From positions 145,392,897-145,456,896 of the forward strand of contig NC_081407.1 of NCBI RefSeq assembly GCF_030272615.1: a stretch of 64,000 bases of DNA, written 5' to 3'. The notes beneath the pieces were generated by a model. That model made no database searches and had not been told where the DNA came from. It saw only the letters and a list, made by a program, of their open reading frames with translations. Source of the DNA: Cryptomeria japonica (Eukaryota; Streptophyta; Pinopsida; Cupressales; Cupressaceae). Made by a program: the position numbers and the translations under genes. Position 1 is the first letter of the stretch. Each line of letters begins with the position of its first letter. Positions 47,436-58,170 of this stretch are shown here, one piece after another.

Positions 47436-47986
47436 TGTTAGTGTCACTGATGGACTCAATCTCCTAAGATCACCTGCAAAACCAAGATCAACCTTTTACA
47501 TGACAACAACAGAGAGGATCAAATGTTGGAATATGGTGCAATAATAGAATAATGATATTATCACACTCAAAATGATACAATAAGAATCAACACTCCCTTG
47601 TATTGACTGAGTTGATATGAACTCATCTGAATTCACTCATAAGGCAAAGGTGAGTGCTGATTATATAGGAAAATGTGAGCAAATGATTCCAAGAGGAGTT
47701 TAATAACTCCCAAATAACTAAATTAGGTGGGAGTTGTACCTACTTGGAAAATGCCAAACATGTGGCATAACCTACTCAGAAGGAGACAACATAGTGGTTA
47801 TGTGAGGTGGCATAAGAGGCCAAAAGAGGGTGTGAGACTCAACCACCCATTTGTGAGAGAGTGACACATGTAATCAATGGATTACTTCACATGACCTCAC
47901 ATAGACCACACACAAAACATGTCCTCTATAACTAAGTATGGTTAATAATGTGTAGGAAAAACAAATATAAAAAACCTACATTGACA
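47436..47986 (-). repeat. 3' LTR of copia C
   Basis: TGTTAGTGTCACTGATGG (plus reading) to ACATTGACA. It matches 62,723-63,255 with many differences, so C is old. Confidence 0.88.
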
Positions 47987-48000
47987 CTCCCCCTTAAGCT
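47987..48000 (-). other. Polypurine tract of copia C
   Basis: Minus-strand AGCTTAAGGGGGAG ends at the LTR start TGTCAATG. Confidence 0.75.
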
Positions 48001-49140
48001 ATAGCTTAGGCGGGTAAAAAGGTGCAACAATGCAAATATGGGTCCTGACTACAAGGCCATGTTAGGTACCCATGTACAGTGATGAAACCTCTCAAAAGAT
48101 GAGAAATAGAAAACACGTAGCACAAAAATCCCCCTAAGAGAGAAGAAGAGAGACCATCTAATCCTCCAATGTAGAATCTCCTACATTGTTGGTCAGTGTT
48201 CAACACAAGAAGTTGTAGATGGTCCAAGATCGTTGAACAATATTCCTCCCCTTATGAAGAAATAAAACCAAGGAAGAATGCAAGACATATTCCCATTCCT
48301 ATTTAAAAGGAATATGTAGGAATAATGATAAAGATGTATGATGTCTCTACACTCTACTCAAGTGTCCCCATGTTGATGTTGAAGTTTGTCACCATCAAAT
48401 CATGTGTTCTAGGCCACACTGTAGAAGATGACAATCCAAAACCTAGTGGAGATGGATGTAGAACAAAATCTAGAGACAAAGGTATCTCCTCCGAAGACAA
48501 AGGAACCTCCTCCAAATGCTTCTCAATAGTGGCTACAATAATGTCAAACTATGAGGAATGATCATGTGGGTAGTAAAAAAGAGGGTAAGAAGGTTCCCCC
48601 TCAACATATAAAGAATACAAAGTGACTTCATCAAAGAGAAGAAGTATGCACTCGATAGTGGCCTCCAAGTCTGCAAGATAAGACTCACAAAACAAACCTG
48701 CAATGTTTGTCAAGTAGCCATCCCATGAAACTAGATCTGGAAGACAATGAATGTACCACTGTACTAAATAATTAGGAGCCATTGATGTAATAGTACCAGT
48801 ATTATCAGAAACAATAGTTGATGTAGGAGATGAAACACATGTCTCTTGAACCTCAGTTGAAAGAATGCCAAGATTCATTTGACCATACCGAATCTCCTCA
48901 AATGAAATAGTAGATGGAGGAGAAGGAATGAAAGGTTAAATAATTCGATATGATGTGAGAATATCCAAGTTCAAGTAACCGAAGTTATCCTCAAAATAAA
49001 ATTTCACACTAGGATGTGATCAACAGCCAAAGGATCAGAACCATCATCAGGTGAAAAGTCTAAAACTTTATATAACTGAGATGCATAATCAACCATCCCA
49101 ATATCAATTATCTTGCTACTTTCCAAGTCTCAAATGATGA
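48001..49140 (-). other. Spacer of copia C in place of pol
   Basis: The first 100 bp match the 3' untranslated region of copia B ('gggtcctgactacaaggccatg' against B at about 29,981). The rest has no pol motif. A 109-codon minus frame (48,549-48,878: VSWDGYLTNIAGLFCESYLA) lies in the part conserved with remnant D at 12,640-12,760. It is unrecognised and could be a small protein gene of this lineage or a chance frame. Confidence 0.5.
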
Positions 49141-49145
49141 ATGAA

Positions 49146-50074
49146 TTAGGTGTGAATTCCACATTCTTCCTTGTTCCATTGAGTGATGTGATAGATGGAA
49201 AGGATATTGTTTGACAAATGAGGTACACTCAAAACATCATTGAAGGTTCCATCCATAATATCAATAGAACCTTTCCCAATTACACTCATATAAGTGTTGT
49301 TTCCCATCAGAATAGGTGGCATAACACAAGGCTCAGATGAAGAGAACATAGATTGTGTAGAAGCCATATGATGAGAAGCTTCGGAATCTAGGAGCCATCT
49401 CCCTGATTCAGAACTTGTAGAAGTACAAAGAACTTTACCTTTATTCTTAGCTACTTTAGAAGAAAACTCTGCATGACCTTTTACCTTAGTAGATCCTGAT
49501 TGTCTTGAATTGGAAGAAGAAGTCAACCTAGACATTTTAGAAGGAAGATTAATGTTGTTCTTCTTAAGATGATGTTTCAGTTCATCAATATTTTTCTTAG
49601 AACAAGAATGTTCTTCATGACCAGTCCTCTTGCAATATGTGCAAGTAGGATTCTCCTTCTTAGATGAACTATTTTGTGCATGATCTTTATGTGGCTTCAA
49701 CTTTGATTGCTTCCAGTTCTTGTTAGAATCCTTTCTTAGATTCCCTTGTTTAGCCACCAAAGCATTTGGCATAGATGAAAATAATCCCCATGGTGATAAA
49801 CTTTGATTGCTCAAGAATAAACAATTCTATAAATGAATTAAATGAAGGTGTAGTGTAAGCACTAACCATGGTCAAACAGTGGGTTTTGAAGCTAGTAACA
49901 GAAGATGCATACTCAGAAGGAAGATTTTCCAACAAGTTGTAAACCAATTGTGTATCATCCTTCTCAATACCACATTCTTTACATTGTTCTCTTAGCTCAT
50001 TTTATCTAGTGGCACAGTCTTGGATTGTATGAAAATTTTTAGGATCGAAATTTAGAAGATTACTTTCAAGTGTG
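49146..50074 (-). pseudogene. Copia C gag (C-terminal half), protease, GAG-pre-integrase
   Basis: From the TRIM downward (minus): LESNLLNFDPKNFHTIQDC; a stop; LVYNLLENLPSEYASSVTSF; a frameshift; zinc knuckle CTYCKRTGHEEHSC, complete; then protease WLLDSEASHHMAST, where DSGA has become DSEA; then GSIDIMDGTFNDVLSVPHL, the GAG-pre-integrase start. It ends at 49,146 with no integrase. Alignment with copia B is continuous except for the stop and frameshift. Confidence 0.85.
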
Positions 50075-50447
50075 TGTTACAAGTATGGTTGTCGTTGCAC
50101 CAAAAGATCGACATATTAATTCTCGATACAATCACTAGACTTATAGAATCCACAGGAGGTGGTTAAGCCATGTCACAAACTCGATCATTTCCCTGCACAA
50201 CACAAGGAGACCAAGGGCGCACACCTTGCAACAATCCCCCCTAGTGCAAGTGATGAGTTTGAACTTGTGACCAAGCTCTGATACAACTTGTTACAAGTGT
50301 GGTTGTCGTTGCACCAAAAGATCGAACTGTTACTGCTCAATACAACCACTAGACTTATAGAATCCACATGAGGTAGTTGAGCCATGCCACAAACTCGAGC
50401 ATTGCGCTGCACAACACAAGGAAACCAAGGGAACACACCTTGCAATA
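50075..50447 (-). mobile_element. TRIM-like mini-element (373 bp)
   Basis: Two 159-bp repeats (50,075-50,233 and 50,289-50,447; TGTTACAAGT(A/G)TGG to CCTTGCAA(C/T)A) flank only 55 bp. On the minus strand the 55 bp contain TTGTATCAGAGC, close to the iMet primer site, right after one repeat, and CACTAGGGGGGAT, a polypurine tract, right before the other. GTGTG flanks the unit (50,070-50,074 and 50,448-50,452). It splits the copia C gag frame, which resumes on both sides. No coding capacity. Confidence 0.88.
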
Positions 50448-50452
50448 GTGTG

Positions 50453-50829
50453 TAACATCTAATCTTATCAACATGACCATATAATTTGTCAAGTTTATCC
50501 CAAGCTTCCTTGATTGTCTTACACTTATCAATGTGAAAGATAAGATCAAGAGATATATATTTTCTCAATGTTCCAAGAGCCATAGAAATTTTGACGAGCC
50601 ATTCTATTTTCAGTTTAGGATCATTAAAACATGTGGTTTTTGAAATTGTGCCATCAACATAATGATTTAAGGATTTTTGAATTAGTTTACTCCATGCATT
50701 AACTTTCCAAGATGCATAATTATGTGGAGTTAATAATGGAAATTTAGGAGAACCCAAAACTGGAAAATGAAAGAGCACAAGTAGGTAGATAAAAAACACA
50801 AACACCAAGAGAGACCCCCCTTTTTTCAC
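50453..50829 (-). pseudogene. Copia C gag, N-terminal half
   Basis: The frame has SPKFPLLTPHNYASWKVNAW, then SLNHYVDGTI, then MALGTLRKYISLDLIFHIDK and IKEAWDKLDKLYGHVDKIRC, nearly the same order as copia B gag. The true start is probably near the GSPKFP phrase (about 50,750). The 214-codon open frame begins further upstream, and its C-terminal end runs into the TRIM. Confidence 0.85.
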
Positions 50830-52390
50830 TCAATTAAATGACCCCCCCCAAAAAATATGATTCTGAGACTTTATAAATTAGTGCATTTACAATGTTGGAG
50901 TTTTTACAGTGTTTTACAATGTCCAAATGTGGACTCAAATAATAATGATACAATAAAATATCAACATGAGAACCTTAAAATAGCACCAATGTGTAGTGCT
51001 CGAAAAAATTCTAATGCAACCATAACCAGCAAGAACCCTGAAAAGAGTCAATTGACTTATGCAACAAGAGTAACACAATGAAAGCAACAAAAAAACATAA
51101 CAAATTTATATAAATAGATCCTATTCAAGACATAGAACTTCTGATAATCATCCGATAATCATCAGATTATCAATAAAGAATATCCGGTAGTTAACCGATT
51201 ACATGTAGGCTTCAAGCCATAAACAACCCAACCAGGACTCTAAAGATCAACCAGATCATAATATGCAAATCTCAATCCTTATTCTAAGTTCTAATTCCTC
51301 TACCCTTACAAATGATTACATAACATCATATTTATAGCCACCGGAACATATCCGGGTCGGCCTCAAAAGATTACATTCACCAATGCAGGAAATGAAAGGT
51401 GTGATTAGGTTGGCCCCAAGAATTAAGAAATATTTTCGGAAAATAACAACCAAGTGATGCGGATTAGTAGGAAGGTTGGACACACACCAAGGAACATTAG
51501 ACAAGACCCAAGATGGATCCACATGCTAAGAATTGCGTTGGTAATGAAGGAAAACCAATTGGTAAGCACAAGAACTATCCCGGGAACCCATGAACAACCA
51601 ACTGGAAGTGATAATTGACCAGAGAAGAACCCAAATGAACAAGAAATCTGGAATCAACCATATGAAACCGCTAGTAATCCGCAAACAAGATATGCCATGA
51701 AGAACAAGCAACTATCGGTACATACCAGTAAGAATACCTGAAACTGCAAAAAGAACTAAACAAGAAATGAAATGTTTTTGGTTGATGCAAGATTGCTCAT
51801 CGACCGAGGATGCTCCTGCATCATATTCTTTCAAAAAAAGAAGCATCTCTATTTGAGGTCACGTGTGAAAGTTATAGTCTTTTGAAGTTGGAAAAACTGG
51901 GACTATCCTTTAGATTTGCTGAGAAAACTAAATTTATATAAAATATGGATCACTTGAACAAAAATTGATGACATTGTCACAAAGCTTGCAAATTTATATT
52001 CCAAATAAAAAAAGTGCTCGTAAAATGGAGCCCAAATGACCAAAATATGGCCTTCAGAAGTTGAGGTGCAAAACTGAAAAACTTCAATAGAGAGGGGTCA
52101 CAAATTTCCAAAAACCAACCTCCACCAAATTTAGCAGATCTTTGAGTAAATTTGGAAAATTCCAAATTTAGTTGATCACCAACTAAAGATTGAACTTGCC
52201 AAATTTGTTTGTTTGTTAGCTAAATTACACCTCTATTAAATATAGAGCTGCTTGTAAAACTGACAAAACCATCTATTAGTTTAGTGGAAATGCCATAAGG
52301 AGGACAAAGACCGAGGTTGATTGTGTAGTATAGGGCACTTAAGAGTTTTTTAAATTTTTTTTAACAAAATATATTAAAAAATTTATTTTA
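50830..52390 (-). other. Copia C leader
   Basis: C-runs beside gag and the segment at about 52,020-52,115 match the copia B leader. Between them, 51,120-51,850 has no counterpart in B and includes 'ccggtag', 'ccgggtcgg' and 'ggatgctcctgcatca' phrases typical of other copia elements, so it may be an inserted fragment without clear ends. No gene. Confidence 0.45.
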
Positions 52391-52505
52391 CAGGGGGGTG
52401 TAGCCTCACCTCAGCCACTGACGATGACTGTAGTGCTTATGCATCGCAGTACCTAGTGGTGTTCCTTGCAACAAGTTACGGGACCGACAGGGGCCTGGAT
52501 ACCTT
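52391..52505. other. Short GC-rich block, possible SINE fragment
   Basis: 'ggggggtgtagcctcacctc' to 'ggcctggataccttgtcaaa' stands out from AT-rich surroundings and is followed by an AT microsatellite (52,524-52,545). The size and composition recall plant SINEs, but no A/B box pair or duplication is clear. Confidence 0.3.
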
Positions 52506-52523
52506 GTCAAAACCCTTTTTAAT

Positions 52524-52545
52524 TATATATATATATATATATATA
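52524..52545. repeat. (AT)n microsatellite
   Basis: About 11 AT units. Confidence 0.9.
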
Positions 52546-52678
52546 AAGTTTATTTAATAATTTTTTTTAAATATATAACCTACAATTCAACAATAAATAT
52601 ATATTTTTAACAAAATTTTTTTCCTTTCCATAATTATGCCTGTGGGGCCTCAAATTTGACCTTCATCAAAATAGATAG

Positions 52679-53882
52679 TGTATACACCTAAAAATGGTAT
52701 GAAGATAATTAATTAAATAAACAATTATTTAATTAATCCCCCTTCCCAATTTAATTGAATTCATTAGCAATTTGATTAAATTACCTCATTCATTTACTTA
52801 TTAATAAATCAAAGGATTTATTTAATAAGTTCATTTCAATAGTCCTCTTTGATTAATTAATCTGCCCCCCATTTAATTCATTTTTTCTAATCTCCTAATT
52901 AATTAAAATAAATCAATTTATGAGTTGGTGAAAGTTAATTAGCCTTTTCCTGTTATTTGAATTTTTAAATTCAAATTACCCACAAGCTTCCTAACTTCTA
53001 ACCACGTAACCTAATCGTCCCTCTAACCTAACCCATTCTGCCTAACCCTGGGTTTAACTAACCCTATCCTATCTTGCACATCCTAACCTCCTTATCCTAA
53101 CCTCGTATGATGTGGATATTCTCCCCTTGAGACACATGGCACTTATGCCACATGTCTCCTCCCTTGGACACTTGCCCTCTTATGAGCAAGGCTCCTTGAC
53201 ACTTGTCACCACAAAGATGACAAGTGTACCTCCCTCCAACCTCTTCTCCAACCTCCTCCAATTTCACCCTTGATATCTTTAGACTCAATCTTGACCATTG
53301 ATTCTAGCCACCTCACCCTTGGCCTTGGAAATCCTATAAATATCCCCCATTTTGGAGCACAAAGGATCCCATCTCATTTTCATCTTATGCATTGTTATTA
53401 TAGGCACATCCCATCTCATATCAATTTAAGCATTGTTATTATAGGAATATCTATTTTAGCATATCATTTGAGCATTGTTATTATAGGCAATTGGATCTTA
53501 GATCTATCTTAATTTGATCATTTTCTAGCTTAATTATTGAATCATGTAGCTTAATCAATCTCTATTCTAGCTTAATTGCATCATCATCATAGATTAATCA
53601 TGCATATCATTAGCTTAATTATCCTCTTGGATCAATCTAACATAATCAATCTCATCTAGCTTGCATATCATATCATTTTAAATCCTCCATCTAGGTGTAG
53701 TCAAGTCACTGGGATTGCTTATCCAGATTTGAGAGCAAATCCACACTCGCATCTCTTAGGAGGTGATAGGTTGCTTTGTCATGGTTTATCTTTAAATTTC
53801 TTTTAATTTGCTAACCATGCTTGTAATGATCTATTGAGTGTTTGTGTTGTAGCTGCAGGTACCCTACTTCACACAAACAACA
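52679..53882 (+). repeat. 5' LTR of gypsy G2
   Basis: TGTATACACC...ACAACA. TATA box CTATAAAT at 53,334-53,341. The 60-80-codon frames inside occur in both LTRs and are chance. Confidence 0.88.
53335..53341 (+). promoter_or_regulatory. TATA box in G2 5' LTR
   Basis: TATAAAT, conserved in the 3' LTR near 62,026. Confidence 0.5.
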
Positions 53883-53885
53883 TTT

Positions 53886-53903
53886 TGGCTCCCACCGTGG
53901 GGC
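53886..53903 (+). other. Primer-binding region of gypsy G2
   Basis: TGGCTCCCACCGTGGGGC follows the LTR end. It resembles the TGGCGCCCA(A/C)CGTGGGGC sites of plant gypsy elements; the tRNA is not assigned with certainty. Confidence 0.6.
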
Positions 53904-55526
53904 TAGGAAATCTAATTTCTTGGCCTCTCTCATCATGAAATCTTCAATCTCATCGACTTCTGGTTGGGCCTGCTCCAAAATCTCGTACGAGTACCTTTAT
54001 AGTACCGTACGAGTTTCTTTGTGCACTCGTACGGGTATGTGAGAATACTCATACGAGCAAGTGAGAATACTTGTATGAGTTTCTGCTTTTGTGTTTTCAA
54101 AACAGATTGCATTTTAGGGTTTTATGCTTCAATTTGGCTATTACTAATGCTAACCCTGGTCTGTTTGTGAGTTTTCTAGTAGCCTAACTGGTTTTTGCAG
54201 GACGATTGCCGAAGATTACACTTGTCAAAGCTTCATTTCATCAAAACAACATGACTACTAACACATCTGTTTTGTAGGTTGTGTAAGGAAAATCAACAAG
54301 ACTTTGTGTATTCTTAAGTTTTTTAGGCACACTTATTTTGCTAATGGTAAATGAACATCTAGTTTTCTATGCTTGAGAAGTTGTCTAAAAGGTAGGAGAG
54401 TATGCTCTTGTTCATTTGGACAATCAGAAATCCTGACCCTTGAAGCACTTCTATGTTTGAAATTTGATTACCTTTAGCGGGCCCGTCACAGTGGGAAAAA
54501 GTAATCACCCTTTGAGAATGACCCAAGTGAGTACAACTAGACATAAGCTTTCCGACTCACTCTAAAAAATAAGCCTCTCAGGATTAAAGTCTCAGAGGAT
54601 GGGATTATTTGAGTTTTATCTTTTGCAATCTCTCATATCGTACATTTAGTAGGGCCTCGTAGTCTCAATCATGCTTGCGTGACTACTTCTTGTTTCAGTA
54701 CCTTGTTGGGCTATAGGCCTCAATCGTGCTTGCACGATTGCGAGGGGTAATTTCAAACGGAAACCCTTAATATGAACTCTAAGATAGGAGCTACCTGATT
54801 CACCTCTGAAAGGGGGATAATCTTTGTGCAAGAGAGATAGTAACTCTCCCAAGACACTTGCCATATTGTGCCCCCATTAGTGTTTGGAGTCGGATAATAT
54901 GGCGTTGAGAGTCCATTGCGTGAGACTCAATGGCTGTATTTTGATTAGCTATTGGGTGTGTACCTAAGTTTGCAAGAAAAGGTTTTCTCTCTTAGCCAAC
55001 TTCCTTAGGATTTAGCATGCTATGTTTGAGGTCACTTATCATCACGTGTTTGCTCTGTCTTCATCCCTAAAACAAAAAATTATCAGACATCTAAAAATTG
55101 GAAAATTGAATCAAAACATCAAACTTCATTGATAAAAAATTCGTCCAAATAAATTTTTTGTCTCTATTCTGTCCTCAGTCGTACGAGCATTCTAGTTTGT
55201 CATACAAGAAATCTAGTTTATCGTCTGGTTCTGTGGGTATTCTCATACGAGTCAGTTTAGCATAAGCATTTTTGTTATCTTTTGTCGTCTGGTTTTGTGG
55301 TAAGTGTCGTATGAGTTTAGGCCTTTGTCGTGTGAGATTCCTAGTTTATCATATGGTTCTATCTAAATTGTCATCTGGGATTGTCTAAACTGTCATACAA
55401 ATTTCTATCTTTGTCATTCCAGAGCTGTCTTCTTGCATGTCTTTTTCAGATCTATCATGTTTGCTTGGTTAATTTACAGTGAGCATAAACACCTAATATC
55501 TGTCATTCCATGCCCAGGTTGTCTTC
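53904..55526 (+). other. G2 leader with recurring TCGTACGAG motifs
   Basis: No coding. The palindrome TCGTACGA and variants (ctcgtacgagt, ctcatacgagc, gtcgtatgag) recur at 53,985-54,085 and 55,185-55,345. These are two clusters about 1.1 kb apart. Confidence 0.6.
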
Positions 55527-56398
55527 TTGGTTCACTTGGTCAAGTTATCTTCTATCAAATCAGATTCTAGAAATAGACACTTCAATATTTTCAAGTATTC
55601 ACCTTCAACAAGTTCAAAATCTAAACATCTCAAAGTGCATCATCACTTCTATGATAAACTGATCACTCAAAACATAGTTTCTCATCAAGATCTATCATCC
55701 TCTATCACGAAACTACAACGTTTGGTCAAGATAACCTTGTCCCACATTGTAGGATATATCATTCCTATTGGACTTGGTTTTATCAAAATCATCATCATTG
55801 CACTCCAAAACTGAAGATTGAAAAACTTGCAAACTTTCAAATGCTTGAATTATGTTTTCGTGTCATATCACTCTATCATATCTACATTGATAGTTAGTCA
55901 CTTATAGAAACACCTTTTAGACAATCCGATCCCTGCAACGGAAACAAAAATATTTGAAATAGCTAAAGATCATAGAAACATGGAATACCAAAGCAAAATA
56001 CAAGAAGAAGACATAACAGGTCAACATATCAGAGAAATCAAACAAGTCAAAAATCAAAAGCTAACTATGTCAAAATCTCACAAGGATTCAAATGCATCTC
56101 CAAATAAAGGTGGCTCTTTTATGCAACTCTTAAAGAGATCCCTAAGGGATTTTTCTGAGAAAGATCAAGATCATGCACCTATGTCTAGCAATGGCTCATC
56201 CCCCCATAAGAAAATTGACTCTCCAAAGGCATCTATTCCTATGCCTCTTTAAATCTTGCAAGAACCTTCTGTAGCATCATCACAAAACAATACACCCAAA
56301 GATGAAGTTCCCCAAGGGATAACCATAATGACCATCAAACCTATTTTAGAGGATGGACTATTCAAAGCCCATCTCCTTCATATCCAAGCATTGATTCC
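55527..56398 (+). pseudogene. G2 gag remnant
   Basis: Open stretches at 55,527-55,814 and 55,980-56,252 (SMQ-free, Lys/Ser-rich; GGSFMQLLKRSLRDFSEKDQ) precede the protease. No zinc knuckle or gag core is found, so most of gag is absent. The assignment rests on position. Confidence 0.4.
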
Positions 56399-56810
56399 TT
56401 GCAACATCTCCGTAACACTCCCTTGCAAATTGAAGTCCTCATTCATAGAACACTCATTAAATGTGTCCTAATAGATGGGGGAGCTGGCTTAAACATTTTC
56501 TCTTTGAGTCTTGCTTGTGCTCTAGGTTATTTTGAAGATGCAGTTGATCCTCAGAAAAAGATAACAATCAAAGCATATGGTGAAGAGGAGTGTTCCTCTA
56601 TAGGAATTGTGATATTACCCATCAGAGTGGGAGCTTTGCAGAAAGACACAGCATGCCAAGTTCTAGACTTGGACTTACCATACAACATACTCTTGGGAAG
56701 ACCATGGATACATGACATATAGGATATTCCATCAACATGTCATCAGTGCCTGAAATTTCCATACAATGGGTAGGAAATCACGATCTCAGCAAAATCAAAT
56801 CCATTGAAGT
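56399..56810 (+). pseudogene. G2 aspartic protease
   Basis: VLIDGGAGLNIFS carries the retropepsin site (D-G-G-A-G). KITIKAYGEEECSSIGIVIL and DLDLPYNILLGRPWIHDI follow, the G-R-P-W signature of the Tat/Athila group. TAG ends it at 56,722, after which DIPSTCHQCLKFPYNG continues in phase. 108 codons are open. Confidence 0.85.
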
Positions 56811-57660
56811 GTTGTAGTAATCTAAAACCAGCTCAAGAGATCATTGTTCCACATAACAAAGAGACAACATCTTCAAGCACACAATCCAAGGAACAATCAT
56901 TTGCATCAATTTGTCAAGCATGGAAAAATAAATGCAGCTAAGAGATCGAGAGAACGAAGAATATTTGCTATCATGGAAAAACAAACAAGAGCAACTTGAA
57001 ATTGAAAGGGAAGAAGAAGATGTAGTAGTTGATGTAGTTCATGCGTATGCAGGGCAAACATTAGGAACTAGCCCACTTGAATTAGAATCACATTCGACTA
57101 ACTTAGACTTAATCGAGGATGATCAAGAGATACTTGCGCGAGGTCATTCTGACGAGAGTATCATTCTAGACATGGAAATACATATTGAAAGCTCTGACAT
57201 CTCTATCATGACCCCTAATATCTTTGAAACAATTCAACCTGAAGATCCTTTACCTCTAATCCATCCTGAACCTATGGACTAGGAAAATGAAAGACATACT
57301 TCCATTGATACCTTTCCTAATGACCATGCCATATCCTTATATCTTAATGCAATCGAACCCACAAAAAATTTCACTAGGGATTTCACTAACGTATCTTCAA
57401 GTCAAGTGGGTGCCAAATCTCCTAGTCACAAAAGTGAAAATAAAGAAAACAATATCAGGTCTAACGCTGAAAACCATTTATTAGCAACATTAGATCGATA
57501 AAAAGTAAAAAGAAAGGACACATCTAATGGTGAAAACCTCCTCGAGGCGCCGGAAGATGGGAGATTTGACACCTTACTTGAATACTATCAAGAGAGGTCA
57601 TCTATCATGATGGAACCAACAAAGGTAGTTAATATTGGCACAAATGATCTACATCCAACA
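56811..57660 (+). pseudogene. G2 acidic linker between protease and the RT junction
   Basis: Asp/Glu-rich frames (LEIEREEEDVVVDVVHAYAG; ESSDISIMTPNIFETIQPED) with stops at 57,282 and 57,501. Such linkers separate protease and RT in these elements. No catalytic motif. Confidence 0.55.
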
Positions 57661-58170
57661 ATCTCTCTATCATAACAAGGAAGGCAGACATATTTGGAAC
57701 TCTTCCAAAGGACGAAAATCAAAAGATGGTCATATGCAAACATTCTAGGGTTAGATCCATATCTTATAATACATCACCCGAATATCAGTCTAGGAGCGGG
57801 CATCAATAATGGAGCATAGTATGGATCAGGAGAAGGCATTCTATTCATCACACCACAAGGTCATACAATTCCAAAAGTATACAAATTAAGCTTTCCATGC
57901 ACCAATAACACAACAGAATATGATGCTTTGTTTACATGTATCAAAATGGTTGTAGAATGGAACATTATATAACTTCAGGTCTTTGGAGACTCTCAGCTCG
58001 TCATCAATCAAATCAATGATGATTATCAAACAAAGGATGAAAAAATAATGCCTTATAAGAAGATGGTTGATGATGTCAAGAAATACTTTATCGAAATAAC
58101 TTTTCAATAGATTCTGAGGAATGATAATAAAGCAGTAGACGCCATGGCAACACTTGATTCTCTATTATAG
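57661..58170 (+). pseudogene. G2 second (Tat-type) RNase H, fused to the RT approach
   Basis: TYLELFQRTKIKRWSYANIL, then GLDPYLIIHHPNI, is the stretch that normally leads into RT. The next residues are instead SLGAGINNGA, a stop, GEGILFITPQGHTIPKVYKL and CTNNTTEYDALFTCI, the RNase H normally found after RT. FGDSQLVINQINDDY carries a catalytic Asp. About 1.3 kb (RT and first RNase H) has therefore been lost between HHPNI and the RNase H. Confidence 0.75.

Noticed and set aside
53020-53100. Interstitial telomere repeat ('cctaaccctgggtttaactaaccct')
   Set aside because: It is not a regular CCCTAAA array, and it recurs at the same place in both G2 LTRs, so it is ordinary LTR sequence.
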